DNA of 58,616 nt from Gemmatimonadota bacterium (lineage in GTDB: Bacteria > Gemmatimonadota > Gemmatimonadetes > Palauibacterales > Palauibacteraceae), in the NCBI GenBank assembly GCA_022820995.1, contig JAJEEM010000055.1:1-58616 (forward strand). The letters are read 5' to 3'. Below, in pieces: positions 16,884 to 25,430 of the stretch (positions are counted from its first letter, which is position 1; each line of letters starts with the position of its first letter). A program made the position numbers and the translations under genes. Below the pieces are notes generated by a model, which was not told the DNA's origin, made no database searches, and worked only from the letters and a program-made list of their open reading frames with translations.

Positions 16884-19800
16884 CTAGCGACCGGGGGACG
16901 GGACGCGCACTTCCAGCGTCCCCGGCGCGATCGAAACGGATGTCTCCTCGCCGCCCGGCCACACGACACGGAGCGTCGCGGGCGCGCGTGCCGTACCCGC
17001 GGCGCCGGCCACGCCGAGCGTCTGGGTCGCTTCATGGCGGGCGAGGTAACCCTCCCCCGACCGGACCTCCCGCGCCGGGCCGAGCGCTCCGTCCGCGTAT
17101 TCGAGCCTGAGGCGGGCGCCGATGGCCCGGGGGTTCGCGGGCGGGCCCTCGAGCGTGACCCTGAGACCGGGCGCCGCGCCGACGTTGCGGTAGAGCCGGG
17201 TCTCGCCGCCGTTGACGCCGAAGGCGAGGTCGACGCGCCCATCGCGATCGTGGTCCGCGAGCGCGACGGCCCGGGCGGCCCCGTAGACGGCGATCCCGGA
17301 GCGGGAGCCTCGCACGGGCTCGAAGCCCCCCTCGCCGTCGCCTCTCAGCCAGAGCCCGCGCCCCGCGTCGTAGCGCGGCGTCCCCGGCCGGCCGGCGTAG
17401 AAGTTCTGCGCGAGGACGAGATCTTCGTGACCGTCCCCGTCGAGGTCGGCGGCGGCGACGCCGAACGCGGGCGCGCGCTGGGCCGCCGCGGGCAGCGGGG
17501 CGCTCTCGAAGCCGGAAGGGCGATTGAGCCACACCGTGTGGCGCAGTTCGTTCGCGTCCAGCCGACGCTCGGGGTCCAGGCCGCCGATGAGGTCGGGCAG
17601 GGGCGTGCTCGCGAACCGTTCGTACGTCACGCGGAGGAGCGTTGAGAGTCCGCCGGGGACGGCGAGCGCGTCCCTGCCCCGGATCGGGCGCCACGTGCCG
17701 GATTCCATCCGGGCCTCGACGAGATCGACGATGCCGTCGCGATTCATGTCGCCGTAGATGAGCGAGTAGGCGGGCGGGACGTCGAGATTAGCGCCCCAAC
17801 CGGTCGCGACGAGGTCGGGCCGGCCGTCCTCATCGAAGTCCGCGGCGGCGAGGCCGTTCCAGCGCCCCGTGAGACGCGTGAGCCCCAGCGCGTCGCTCAC
17901 ATCGGTGAAACGGCCCCCGTCGTTCCGGAAGAGGCGGACGCTGCCCCAATCCAGGGCAAGCGCGAGGTCGGGGTCGCCATCGAGGTCGTAGTCCGTGAAG
18001 AGGGCGGCGGAGACGAGTCCGAGGCGCGCGAAGGGGAGGGGGCGCTCCGCATCGGCGCGCAGGCCGTCGCCGTCGTGGATCAGCAGGCGGGAGTCGACCG
18101 CGACGGGGTAGGCGCCGGGGGCGACGCGTCCGCCCACGAAGACGTCGAGGTCGCCGTCGCCGTCGATGTCGGCCTGGGCGAGGGGACCGGTCGCGGCGGG
18201 GAGCTGCCCGGGCGGGGCGCCGCGAGCTTCGATGAGCGGGGGCGCCGGCGCGGACGCGCCGAGCGGAGCCGCGATGACCGCGGGAACGGCCGCGGCCTCC
18301 GCGGGCGTGCCCGCCTCGTACGCGCTCGTGCCGATGAGCAGCGCGGCGCGACCGTCGGCCGCGCGATGCGGCAGCACGGCGGTCGCGTCCCACGCCAGGG
18401 CGGGCGCGAGGGCCCGCGGGGCGGCGAAACCGTCGCCCTCGTTCCGGATCACGACCGGGCTGCCCCCCCGGCCGCTCCCCACCACGAGGTCCGCGTCGCC
18501 ATCGTCCTCCACATCGATCCACGACACGCCCGGACCGGGGCGATCGAGCGAATGGGGCAGGAGCGGCTGCCGGAGCCGGTCGTCGAAGGGCGATTCGACG
18601 TGCCGGTGCCCGAGCCGACCCGAGACGTCGACGAAATGGGCGGCCCCGGCCGCGTCGCCGCGTTCGGGCGCCGGGTCGGGACCGGCCGCCTCGGCGGTGG
18701 CGGCGTCGATGACGTATTCCCGGTTCGCGACGATCCCCTCCAGCCGCGTGCGCCGTCCGTCCGGCCACTCGACGATGAGCGTCATCTCTCCGTCGGCAGG
18801 CGCGGCAAGGCTGGCAACGGGCTCGGGGGAGGAGAGGTAGGCGCCACCCGCCGTGATCTCGCGCACCTGGGGGGCCGGCGCGTCGGGGGCGCCGGGCGCG
18901 TCGGCGGCGCCGGGCGCGGGGGCCTCGAGGCGGATTCGGGCCCCGATCCCGCGCGTGTTCGGGCCCGGACTCCTGAGCCGCACGAGGATGCGGGGGGCCG
19001 CGGCGTCGTTTCGGTACAGGAGCGGAGGCGCCCCGAGGCGGGTCACGACGACATCGAGGTCCCCGTCGTTGTCGAAATCGCCCGTGGCGAGGCCGTGCGA
19101 GATGTCCGGCTCGCCTCCCCAGCGCCAGCCTTCGCTCACGTCGGTGAAGCCGCCCGGCCCGCCGCGGAAGGCGACGTTCGGCTGCGCGAGCGGCGGGAAC
19201 ATGCGCAGCGCCTGGTCCGCCGGCAGCCCGGGGATCGCCGCCACGCGGGCGTTCGCATCGCCGTCCAGCTGGTCCCACGCGTGTCCCGTCGTGACGAGGA
19301 CGTCGTTCCAGCCGTCCAGGTCCGCGTCCATGATGAGCGCGCCCCACGTCCAGTCGGAGGCGGCGAGCCCGAGTTCCCACGCCGCCTCGGCGAACGTCCC
19401 GTCCCCCCGGTTGAGCTGGACGGCGTTGCGGTTCACCTGGATTCTCGTGTCCGTGACGCCGGGCCGCTCGGGCGCGGCCTCGTAGCTCGGGGTCTGGACG
19501 AGGCGCTCCGCCGCGTCCCGGGCGAGCATGTCGGTGGTGAGGAGGTCGAGGTCTCCGTCGCGGTCGAGATCTCCGACGTCGACGGCCATCGAAGAGAGGC
19601 TGGTCGTGCGGACGGCCGCATTCGAGGCGGGCGCGAACGTCCCGTCGCCGCGGTTGATCCAGATGCCGTCCTCGCTGTTGAAGTCGTTCGCCACGTAGAG
19701 ATCCGGGTCGCCATCCTCGTCCCAGTCGCTGAACCTCGCCGCGAGTCCCCAGTCGCGAGCCGGCGCCGAGACGTTCCCGCGGGAACGCGTCAGAGGCGCT

Positions 19801-20666
19801 TCCGGAGCCGCGGGCACGAAGCGGCCGTCCCCGAGTCCGATGTAATACTCGTCCGCCTCTCCAAGCTCGAAGCGGCGCACGAAGCGGCCATCGAACTCCA
19901 CGCGGTAGTGCTCGTCGTAGAGTTCCAGCAGTTCCGGCGGGATGACGAGATTCCCGTCCTCGCCGCGCTGGAGGTGGTTGATGTCGAGGACGTCCGGCGG
20001 GTAGAGGTCGTCGACCTGCCGCGTCTTGTAGTTGGCGATGTAGAGGTCGAGATCGCCGTCGCCATCGGTGTCGGCCAGCGTGGAGGTCGTGCTCCCCCAC
20101 GCCCCGGCGAGACCCGCGTCCCCGAGTTCCTCGAAGCCCCCGACGCCGTCCCCGAGGAAGACCCGGTTCCGGCCCCCGTGGACCGCGATCACGAGATCGA
20201 GGTCATCGTCCCCATCGAGGTCGGCGAGCGCGGCGCCTCTCGCGAGCACGTCCTCGAGCGCGAGGGCGGGCGGCGTGATCTCCTCGAAGCGCCAGCCGCC
20301 GAGGTTGCGGTAGAGCGCGCTCGCGCGCCCGAAGCCGGGGAGGAAGAGGTCCGCCAGGCCGTCCCCGTCGACATCCCCGATCGCGACGCCCTGCCCTTCC
20401 GCGAGCACCCGGTTGCGAAGGCGCGTCTCCTCGTCCACGTCGTACACGAAGGACACGCCGAGGTCGGCGCCATCGAGCGGCCGGAAGCCCCCCGAGCCCC
20501 GCGGCCGCAACTCCCGCCACCGGTATCCGTCCCCCTCGACCCAGGGTCCGGGCTCCGCCGTCCCGCACGCGGTCGGGGCGAGGACGGCCGTGGCGAGGAT
20601 GGCCGGAGCGAATCGACGGCGCACGGAACCCGGTCTCACCGGCCGGCGGGGGTTTCGCTCAGCCAC
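16884..20666 (-). CDS. CRTAC1-type lipoprotein with FG-GAP/VCBS repeats and two ASPIC/UnbV domains
   Basis: 1260 residues with a lipobox (LAPTAC). Many calcium-binding-type repeats of the form DxDxDGxxD (for example DVDGDGLADL, DTDGDGDLDL, DLDRDGDLDL) build at least two FG-GAP propellers, about residues 90-550 and 680-1140. Each is followed by an ASPIC/UnbV domain, recognisable at about 560-655 (VEWPDGRRT) and 1170-1255 (VVWPGGEET). The whole propeller-ASPIC unit is thus duplicated. Probably a surface-exposed adhesion or carbohydrate-related protein; the precise role is unknown. GTG start overlaps the S9 peptidase stop by 8 nt (GTGGCTGA). Confidence 0.87.
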   Translation of the reverse strand: MAERNPRRPVRPGSVRRRFAPAILATAVLAPTACGTAEPGPWVEGDGYRWRELRPRGSGGFRPLDGADLGVSFVYDVDEETRLRNRVLAEGQGVAIGDVDGDGLADLFLPGFGRASALYRNLGGWRFEEITPPALALEDVLARGAALADLDGDDDLDLVIAVHGGRNRVFLGDGVGGFEELGDAGLAGAWGSTTSTLADTDGDGDLDLYIANYKTRQVDDLYPPDVLDINHLQRGEDGNLVIPPELLELYDEHYRVEFDGRFVRRFELGEADEYYIGLGDGRFVPAAPEAPLTRSRGNVSAPARDWGLAARFSDWDEDGDPDLYVANDFNSEDGIWINRGDGTFAPASNAAVRTTSLSSMAVDVGDLDRDGDLDLLTTDMLARDAAERLVQTPSYEAAPERPGVTDTRIQVNRNAVQLNRGDGTFAEAAWELGLAASDWTWGALIMDADLDGWNDVLVTTGHAWDQLDGDANARVAAIPGLPADQALRMFPPLAQPNVAFRGGPGGFTDVSEGWRWGGEPDISHGLATGDFDNDGDLDVVVTRLGAPPLLYRNDAAAPRILVRLRSPGPNTRGIGARIRLEAPAPGAADAPGAPDAPAPQVREITAGGAYLSSPEPVASLAAPADGEMTLIVEWPDGRRTRLEGIVANREYVIDAATAEAAGPDPAPERGDAAGAAHFVDVSGRLGHRHVESPFDDRLRQPLLPHSLDRPGPGVSWIDVEDDGDADLVVGSGRGGSPVVIRNEGDGFAAPRALAPALAWDATAVLPHRAADGRAALLIGTSAYEAGTPAEAAAVPAVIAAPLGASAPAPPLIEARGAPPGQLPAATGPLAQADIDGDGDLDVFVGGRVAPGAYPVAVDSRLLIHDGDGLRADAERPLPFARLGLVSAALFTDYDLDGDPDLALALDWGSVRLFRNDGGRFTDVSDALGLTRLTGRWNGLAAADFDEDGRPDLVATGWGANLDVPPAYSLIYGDMNRDGIVDLVEARMESGTWRPIRGRDALAVPGGLSTLLRVTYERFASTPLPDLIGGLDPERRLDANELRHTVWLNRPSGFESAPLPAAAQRAPAFGVAAADLDGDGHEDLVLAQNFYAGRPGTPRYDAGRGLWLRGDGEGGFEPVRGSRSGIAVYGAARAVALADHDRDGRVDLAFGVNGGETRLYRNVGAAPGLRVTLEGPPANPRAIGARLRLEYADGALGPAREVRSGEGYLARHEATQTLGVAGAAGTARAPATLRVVWPGGEETSVSIAPGTLEVRVPSPGR

Positions 20667-23283
20667 CCTCCCCGTCGGGCGATGCGCCGTCGGGCGACTC
20701 CCCGTTGGCCGATGCCCCGCCGCCGCCGCCGATCACGCGCTCGAACAACTCGTAGATGCGCCGGTATTCGTCGGTCCACGACGACGGCTCCACGAAACCG
20801 TGGTTCTCCACCGGGTACACGGCCATCTCCCAGTTCTCCTTCCCCAGTTCTATGAGGCGCTGGGCGAGGCGCACGACATCGGAGAAGTGCACGTTCGTGT
20901 CGTACATCCCGTGTGCGATGAGGAGGTGTCCCTCGAACCCCTCGGCGAAGTAGATGGGGGAGGACTGGCGGTACGCTTCCTCGTCCTCGTGGGGGAGGTT
21001 GAGGATGCGGCTCGTGTACCAGTGGTTGTAGTGCGCCCAGTCGGTCACGGCGCGGAGCGCGCCGCCCGCCGCGAAGGACTCCGGCGCGGTGAAGAGCGCC
21101 ATCAGCGTGATGAAGCCGCCGTAGGATCCGCCGTAGATCCCCATCCGGTCGGGGTCGACGCCCTCCTCGCGGACGAGGTACGCGGCGCCGTCCACCTGGT
21201 CGGAGAGGTCCCAGCCGCCCATGTGCCGGTAGATCGCCGTGCGCCAGTCGCGCCCGTATCCGGCGGAGCCGCGGTAGTCGATGTCGAGCACGGTGTATCC
21301 CCGGGCCGCCAGGAAGTGGTGGAACATGTATTCGCGGTAGTAGTTCGACCACCAGTTGTGGACGTTGTGCAGGTATCCCGCCCCGTGGACGAAGATGACG
21401 CCGGCTCCGTTGGGTTCGACCCCGAAGTCGGCGGGCCGGTAGATGCGGGCGGGCACGGGCACCCCGTCACGGGCCTCGAAGTGCACGATCTCGGGCGTGA
21501 GCCAGGGGAAGCCGAGCCACGTCTCGGTAGGGGAGGTCGTGACCTGCGCCAGCGCGGCGCCCGGCGCGGCGTCGGCAAGGTAGAGTTCGGGCGGCCGGCT
21601 CGCGCGCGAATGGAGGACGGCGAAGCGGCGCCCGTCGGGCGACGGCGTGACGGTGTAGGAGCCCTCTCCCTCGAGGAGCTGAACCCGGTCGGAGCCGTCG
21701 AACTCCATGCGCCACGGGTGCTGGTCGAAGGGTGACAGCTCGCTCGTCTGCAGCAGGAACGAATCCCACCCGTCGGGGATCGTCACGCCGAGGACCTCCC
21801 ACTCGCCGGCCGTGAGCGCCTCGCGGTTCCCGCCGTCGGCGTCGATCGCGTAGAGGTGGGAGTAGCCGGTCTCCTCGCTCACGTACCAGGCGCGGGGCAT
21901 CTCGCCCGACGCGTCCGCCGGGAGCCAGCCGATGCAGCCCGCGCCCTGGAAGCCGAAGCAGGGGCCGCCGACCCACGCCTCGTCGTAGTGGGTGTCCAGC
22001 ATCGTGAGGGTGCCGGTCGCCGCCTCCCAGGCATAGAGGCGCCACGTCTTGTAGTCGTAATCCACCGCGAACACGAGTCCGTGGGAGCCGGTGTCGTTCC
22101 AGCCCGCGAAGCTCGCGACGGCGAGGCGGTCGTCGTCCGTCGGGCCGCCCTCCGCGTCGCCCGCGTCATCGGCATCGTCCGCGCCGGCCATGTCGCCGGT
22201 CTCCTCTCCGGACTCCGCATCCGAGCCGTCGCCCGTGAGGTCGAGCCAGGTCGCTTCGCCCGTCCCGGTGTCGACGATGGCGAGGCGCGAGACGCCCTGC
22301 TCGTCCCCGACCTTGGCCCGCATCTCCGTGTTCTCGGTGTAGCCGGATTGCGTGACCCAGCGGGGGATGTCGGTGCTCCGGCCGTCGCCGCCGAAGCCGC
22401 CGCGCGTGACGGTGACCGCGACGCGCCCTCCGGTCGGGTCGGCGGAGAAGGACTGCGCGCGTTCCCCCTGTGCGAGGTGCAGCGTCTCGCGTTGCCCGGC
22501 CTCGCGGAGTTCGCGCCGCTCCTCGGCGCGCTCCTCCCGGATGTCCTGCACGCGGATGTGCTCGAACAGTTCTCGCTGCTGCGCTTCGAGGAAGGCCTTG
22601 TGCCCCTCGGCCTCCGGGTCCTCGGGCTGGTCCGGACCGCCGACCGATGTGAGTTGCCGGATCTCGCCGTCGTCGACGTCGAAGGCGAACAGGTTGTTCC
22701 CGCGGCGGAAGAAGATGGAGGCGCCGTCACCGGAGAAGACGGGACCCGCCTCGAAGTCCTCCGTGTGGGTCAGCCGGCGCGTCGCGGCCCCGTCCCGTTC
22801 GATGAGATAGAGGTCTCCATCGGAGGAGGTCACGCGCCACCGGCCATCCGGGGAGACATCGCCGGACGCCAGGATGGGACCGAGGCGAAGCTCTTCCTCA
22901 TCGTCGACCCGTTCGGGCGTGCCGCCGGTCGAACGGACGCGGTAGAGGGCGCGCGGCTCGTGCCATTCGGCGCCGCCCGGGAGCCAGCGGAAGTAGATCC
23001 ATTCGCCGTCGTCGGACCAACTGACGCCGACGGGCGCCTGCCCCACGTGCTCGGAGCCCCGCATGATGGACTCGAGCGTGAGGGGGAAGGCGTTGTCGCG
23101 CGCGGGGACGGGCTCGAAGCGGGCCAGGCTCTGCGCCTGGAGCGGCGGGGCCGCGGCGGCCCAGGCGGCTGCGGTCGCGGCGACGGAGACCGCGGCGGCG
23201 GCAATCCACGCGCTTCGGGGCCCCGCGGGCCGCAGCGCAGTACGCCGGAGCCCGGCGTGCCGGAATCTCGGGGAAGACTTCAC
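20659..23283 (-). CDS. Exported S9 family (DPP-IV-like) serine peptidase
   Basis: 874 residues: an alanine-rich signal peptide ending near LQAQS, an N-terminal propeller (PDGRWRVTS, SGDGASIFF) and a C-terminal alpha/beta-hydrolase domain. The triad is visible: S720 in GGSYGG, D795 in YDTNVH and H828 in ENHGF, with S9-like spacing. It should release dipeptides or short peptides in the periplasm. Unusual inserts are a charged coiled-coil stretch near residue 240 (about 40 residues rich in E, R and Q) and an aspartate/glycine-rich acidic stretch near 350. The C-terminus has a serine/glycine-rich tail. GTG start overlaps the upstream gene by 4 nt (GTGA). Confidence 0.93.
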   Translation of the reverse strand: MKSSPRFRHAGLRRTALRPAGPRSAWIAAAAVSVAATAAAWAAAAPPLQAQSLARFEPVPARDNAFPLTLESIMRGSEHVGQAPVGVSWSDDGEWIYFRWLPGGAEWHEPRALYRVRSTGGTPERVDDEEELRLGPILASGDVSPDGRWRVTSSDGDLYLIERDGAATRRLTHTEDFEAGPVFSGDGASIFFRRGNNLFAFDVDDGEIRQLTSVGGPDQPEDPEAEGHKAFLEAQQRELFEHIRVQDIREERAEERRELREAGQRETLHLAQGERAQSFSADPTGGRVAVTVTRGGFGGDGRSTDIPRWVTQSGYTENTEMRAKVGDEQGVSRLAIVDTGTGEATWLDLTGDGSDAESGEETGDMAGADDADDAGDAEGGPTDDDRLAVASFAGWNDTGSHGLVFAVDYDYKTWRLYAWEAATGTLTMLDTHYDEAWVGGPCFGFQGAGCIGWLPADASGEMPRAWYVSEETGYSHLYAIDADGGNREALTAGEWEVLGVTIPDGWDSFLLQTSELSPFDQHPWRMEFDGSDRVQLLEGEGSYTVTPSPDGRRFAVLHSRASRPPELYLADAAPGAALAQVTTSPTETWLGFPWLTPEIVHFEARDGVPVPARIYRPADFGVEPNGAGVIFVHGAGYLHNVHNWWSNYYREYMFHHFLAARGYTVLDIDYRGSAGYGRDWRTAIYRHMGGWDLSDQVDGAAYLVREEGVDPDRMGIYGGSYGGFITLMALFTAPESFAAGGALRAVTDWAHYNHWYTSRILNLPHEDEEAYRQSSPIYFAEGFEGHLLIAHGMYDTNVHFSDVVRLAQRLIELGKENWEMAVYPVENHGFVEPSSWTDEYRRIYELFERVIGGGGGASANGESPDGASPDGEGG

Positions 23284-23879
23284 GGGGCACCTCCTCCGTT
23301 CCCGGAGGGCAGATACTGCCCCGGGATCGGCAGGTCGGACCGCTCGGCGGCCCAGTAGATCGTGACGACGTACCAGCGGTCGCCGTCGTGCATGAGCTGG
23401 ATCGAGTTGATGCCGCGGGCGAACGGCTCGGGGTCGTCCGCGTTCCGCTTCGAGTCGTAGGTCGAGAACGCGTGCACCACCGGGCCGAAGCGCTCCTCCG
23501 TGCGGGCGATCTCCCGCTCGAAGAACCCGTTCTGCTCGAGGAAGCCGCCCGCCTGTTCCGCGTATTCTCCGGGACTCCACACGTTGTAGCCGTGCTCCCC
23601 CTGCGGAGACCGGCCCGTGGGAATGAGGCGGGCCTCCGGGATGAACAGGGAGCGGAAGCGGTCCCAGTCGCGCGCCTGCCCGGCGGGGCCCGAGATCACG
23701 TCGTAGAGTGCGGTCAGGATGCTGTCGACCGACTCCACGTCGGGGGGATCGGCGTCGGGCCAGCTTTCCGCCATGGCCACGTTCGGTCGGCCCTGGGCGA
23801 GCGTGGGGGTGGGCATCGCGAGCGCCAGGGGTCCGGCGGCCAGCGCGCCAAGGAGGAAGAGTGTGCGCAGTCGTCGCAT
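23280..23879 (-). CDS. Exported NTF2-like (SnoaL-like) protein
   Basis: 199 residues with a signal peptide (RRLRTLFLLGALAAGPLALA, cleavage near TLAQ) and a cone-shaped NTF2-like fold: a helix with LTALYDVISG, RDWDRFRSLFIPEARLI, and final strands GINSIQLMHDGDRWYVVTIYW. Members of this fold include small enzymes and binding proteins; no catalytic residues can be assigned. It is translationally coupled (GTGA) to the S9 peptidase, so it may act with it in the periplasm. The chosen ATG gives the signal peptide; the frame is open further upstream but rich in arginine. Confidence 0.72.
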   Translation of the reverse strand: MRRLRTLFLLGALAAGPLALAMPTPTLAQGRPNVAMAESWPDADPPDVESVDSILTALYDVISGPAGQARDWDRFRSLFIPEARLIPTGRSPQGEHGYNVWSPGEYAEQAGGFLEQNGFFEREIARTEERFGPVVHAFSTYDSKRNADDPEPFARGINSIQLMHDGDRWYVVTIYWAAERSDLPIPGQYLPSGNGGGAP

Positions 23880-23985
23880 CGTTCCGCTCCGGTTCTGGTG
23901 GAAGGCGTCCCCGAATCTAGCCCGGACCGGACGCCGGGTGCGACCCGGAGGCGACGACGCGGACCGTCGGGGCGGCGGCGTTCGG

Positions 23986-24014
23986 TTGCATCGGACGCGG
24001 GCTGCGTCTACCGT
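23986..24014 (+). promoter_or_regulatory. Possible promoter of tRNA-Arg
   Basis: TTGCAT at 23986-23991 and TACCGT at 24009-24014 are 17 nt apart, placing a transcription start about 12 nt before the tRNA. Each box matches the sigma-70 consensus at only three positions; the position is the main argument. Confidence 0.3.
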
Positions 24015-24032
24015 TTTCGGCTCGCGGCGCCC

Positions 24033-24106
24033 GCGCCCGTAGCTCAATTGGATAGAGCGTCTGACTTCGGATCAGAAGGCTGGGGGTTCGAGTCCTCCCG
24101 GGCGCA
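24033..24106 (+). tRNA. tRNA-Arg (anticodon TCG)
   Basis: Full cloverleaf of 74 nt: acceptor GCGCCCG/CGGGCGC (7 perfect pairs), D arm GCTC...GAGC, anticodon stem TCTGA/TCAGA with loop CTTCGGA giving anticodon TCG, T arm GGGGG/CCTCC with TTCGAGT loop, discriminator A. CCA is not encoded. Reads CGA and related arginine codons. Confidence 0.97.
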
Positions 24107-24160
24107 TGATCCGTCGTCCGATGTCCCCGAGAACGCCGAGATTCGACGAACCTCACCGAC

Positions 24161-24637
24161 ATGAAGCCGAATCCCAAAACGCCCCGGGGCCGGACGGCGA
24201 CCCCTCCGCAGGCGGCCCAATGCCCGGTCGATCACCGGGCCGCCGAGCGCGCCGCGCGCGCGCTGCCGGGTCCCGTGCGACGAGCCGTCTTCCTGGGGGT
24301 CGGGACGCTGAGCGTGACTGCGGGCATCATCGGCATCGTCGTGCCGCTATGGCCCACGACGTGCTTCCTCCTGCTCGCCGCCTGGTGCTACGCGCGCAGT
24401 TCCCCCCGCGCGGAGCGCTGGCTGCTCGAGAACCGCGTGTTCGGACGCTACCTCACCGCGTACCGCGAGCGCGGCGTGATCTCCACTCGGGTGCGGCGGG
24501 GCGCGACGATCTTCCTGTGGAGCGCGATCCTCGTCTCGGCCGTGCTCGCCGCCGGTCACCTCTGGATCGTGGCCCTCCTCCTCCTCGTCGCCGCGCTGGT
24601 CACCGCCCACCTCTACTCCCTCCCCGGAGAAGGCTGA
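24161..24637 (+). CDS. DUF454 (YbaN-like) inner-membrane protein
   Basis: 158 residues. The DUF454 signature is clear: GTLSVTAGIIGIVVPLWPTT, then LLAAWCYARSSPRAERWLLE and VFGRYLTAYRERG, followed by a hydrophobic segment pair (about 115-150). Predicted three to four membrane segments with a cytoplasmic N-terminus. Function of the family is not established. It starts 55 nt after tRNA-Arg and may be read through from it; no separate promoter is evident. Confidence 0.85.
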   Translation: MKPNPKTPRGRTATPPQAAQCPVDHRAAERAARALPGPVRRAVFLGVGTLSVTAGIIGIVVPLWPTTCFLLLAAWCYARSSPRAERWLLENRVFGRYLTAYRERGVISTRVRRGATIFLWSAILVSAVLAAGHLWIVALLLLVAALVTAHLYSLPGEG

Positions 24638-24671
24638 GTTAGGCGAACGAGCACCTTGGCGATGAGAAACA

Positions 24672-25127
24672 CTACGTTGACGGGCGCGTGACCGCGCGTT
24701 CGTGCACGACGTGCAGGGACGGCGGGGTGATGATCCGGCATGTGGGGCCAACTGCCCGGCCGAGTCGCCGGTCGAGCGTAAGCAGCGGGCAGGAGAGGGC
24801 CTCCGCCAGCGCCACGTACCAGCCGTCGTAGATCGTGAGGTTGTGGCGCAGCTCCCATGCGCGAGCGGCCACGGGTTCGAACGGGAACAACTCGATATCG
24901 AGCTTGAACAGCTCACGCTGGGCGACATCGGCTTCACGGCTCGGGAGTCGCTCGGCAAGCTCCAGCCGGCGAATGACGTTGGCGGCTTCGGCGAGGGCGA
25001 TCTGCGGACCGGCCAGCGCACGGCCCTCGCGAGCCGCTTCCGCCATGGCCGCCTCGGACCACGTCCCGTCCGGCCCGACGTGGGCTACCGCCGCCGCAAG
25101 GACCGAGGCATCAACGACGACCGTCAC
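24672..25127 (-). CDS. PIN-domain toxin (VapC/FitB type)
   Basis: 151 residues with a PIN-domain acidic set: D near the N-terminus (VVVDASVLAAAV), E in ALAEAANVIRRL, and D in LTIYDGWYVALAEAL and LLTLDRRL. PIN toxins are Mg-dependent RNases that act on tRNA or rRNA. The GTG start overlaps the antitoxin stop by 4 nt (GTGA), the standard toxin-antitoxin arrangement. A longer frame from 25217 would overlap the antitoxin heavily and is rejected. Confidence 0.87.
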   Translation of the reverse strand: MTVVVDASVLAAAVAHVGPDGTWSEAAMAEAAREGRALAGPQIALAEAANVIRRLELAERLPSREADVAQRELFKLDIELFPFEPVAARAWELRHNLTIYDGWYVALAEALSCPLLTLDRRLGRAVGPTCRIITPPSLHVVHERAVTRPST

Positions 25128-25360
25128 TTCCGGTCGGCGTCCCGCGCCTCCAGGATGCTCTCGGTGGTCACCCGATTCTCCGACATCCGCTTGCGGGCGC
25201 GGACGTCCGCCAGCCACTCATGAACCGTGGGCTTCGCCACCAGGCGCTTCAGTTCGCCGCGCAGATACTGCTGCATCGACTGGCCGCGAGAGGCGGCGCG
25301 AACTTTCAGCCGGTCACGCACTTCCTCGGGGATATCTCGAATAGTAATTTGAACACTCAT
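25124..25360 (-). CDS. Ribbon-helix-helix antitoxin (FitA/VapB type)
   Basis: 78 residues. The N-terminal strand SVQITIRDIPEEVRDRLKVR followed by RAASRGQSMQQYLRGEL is the ribbon-helix-helix pattern of FitA-like antitoxins, which dimerise to bind DNA. The C-terminal 25 residues (ENRVTTESILEARDAD) would wrap and inhibit the PIN toxin. ATG 25360 matches the conserved start; the longer frame adds a cysteine-rich stretch that lies in the operator region. Confidence 0.87.
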   Translation of the reverse strand: MSVQITIRDIPEEVRDRLKVRAASRGQSMQQYLRGELKRLVAKPTVHEWLADVRARKRMSENRVTTESILEARDADRK

Positions 25361-25384
25361 GACAGCATTTTGACATAAGCGACA
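25361..25384 (-). promoter_or_regulatory. Possible autoregulatory operator of the toxin-antitoxin pair
   Basis: Three GACA half-sites (starting at 25361, 25372 and 25381 on the plus strand) lie directly before the antitoxin start, spaced 11 and 9 nt, close to one helical turn. Ribbon-helix-helix antitoxins usually bind such tandem half-sites to repress their own operon. The local sequence is also AT-richer than its surroundings. Inferred, not proven. Confidence 0.33.
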
Positions 25385-25430
25385 TCGTTTCGCAAGCAAG
25401 CGCGTTCCCGCGGGAACGTCCGGCGGCGCG

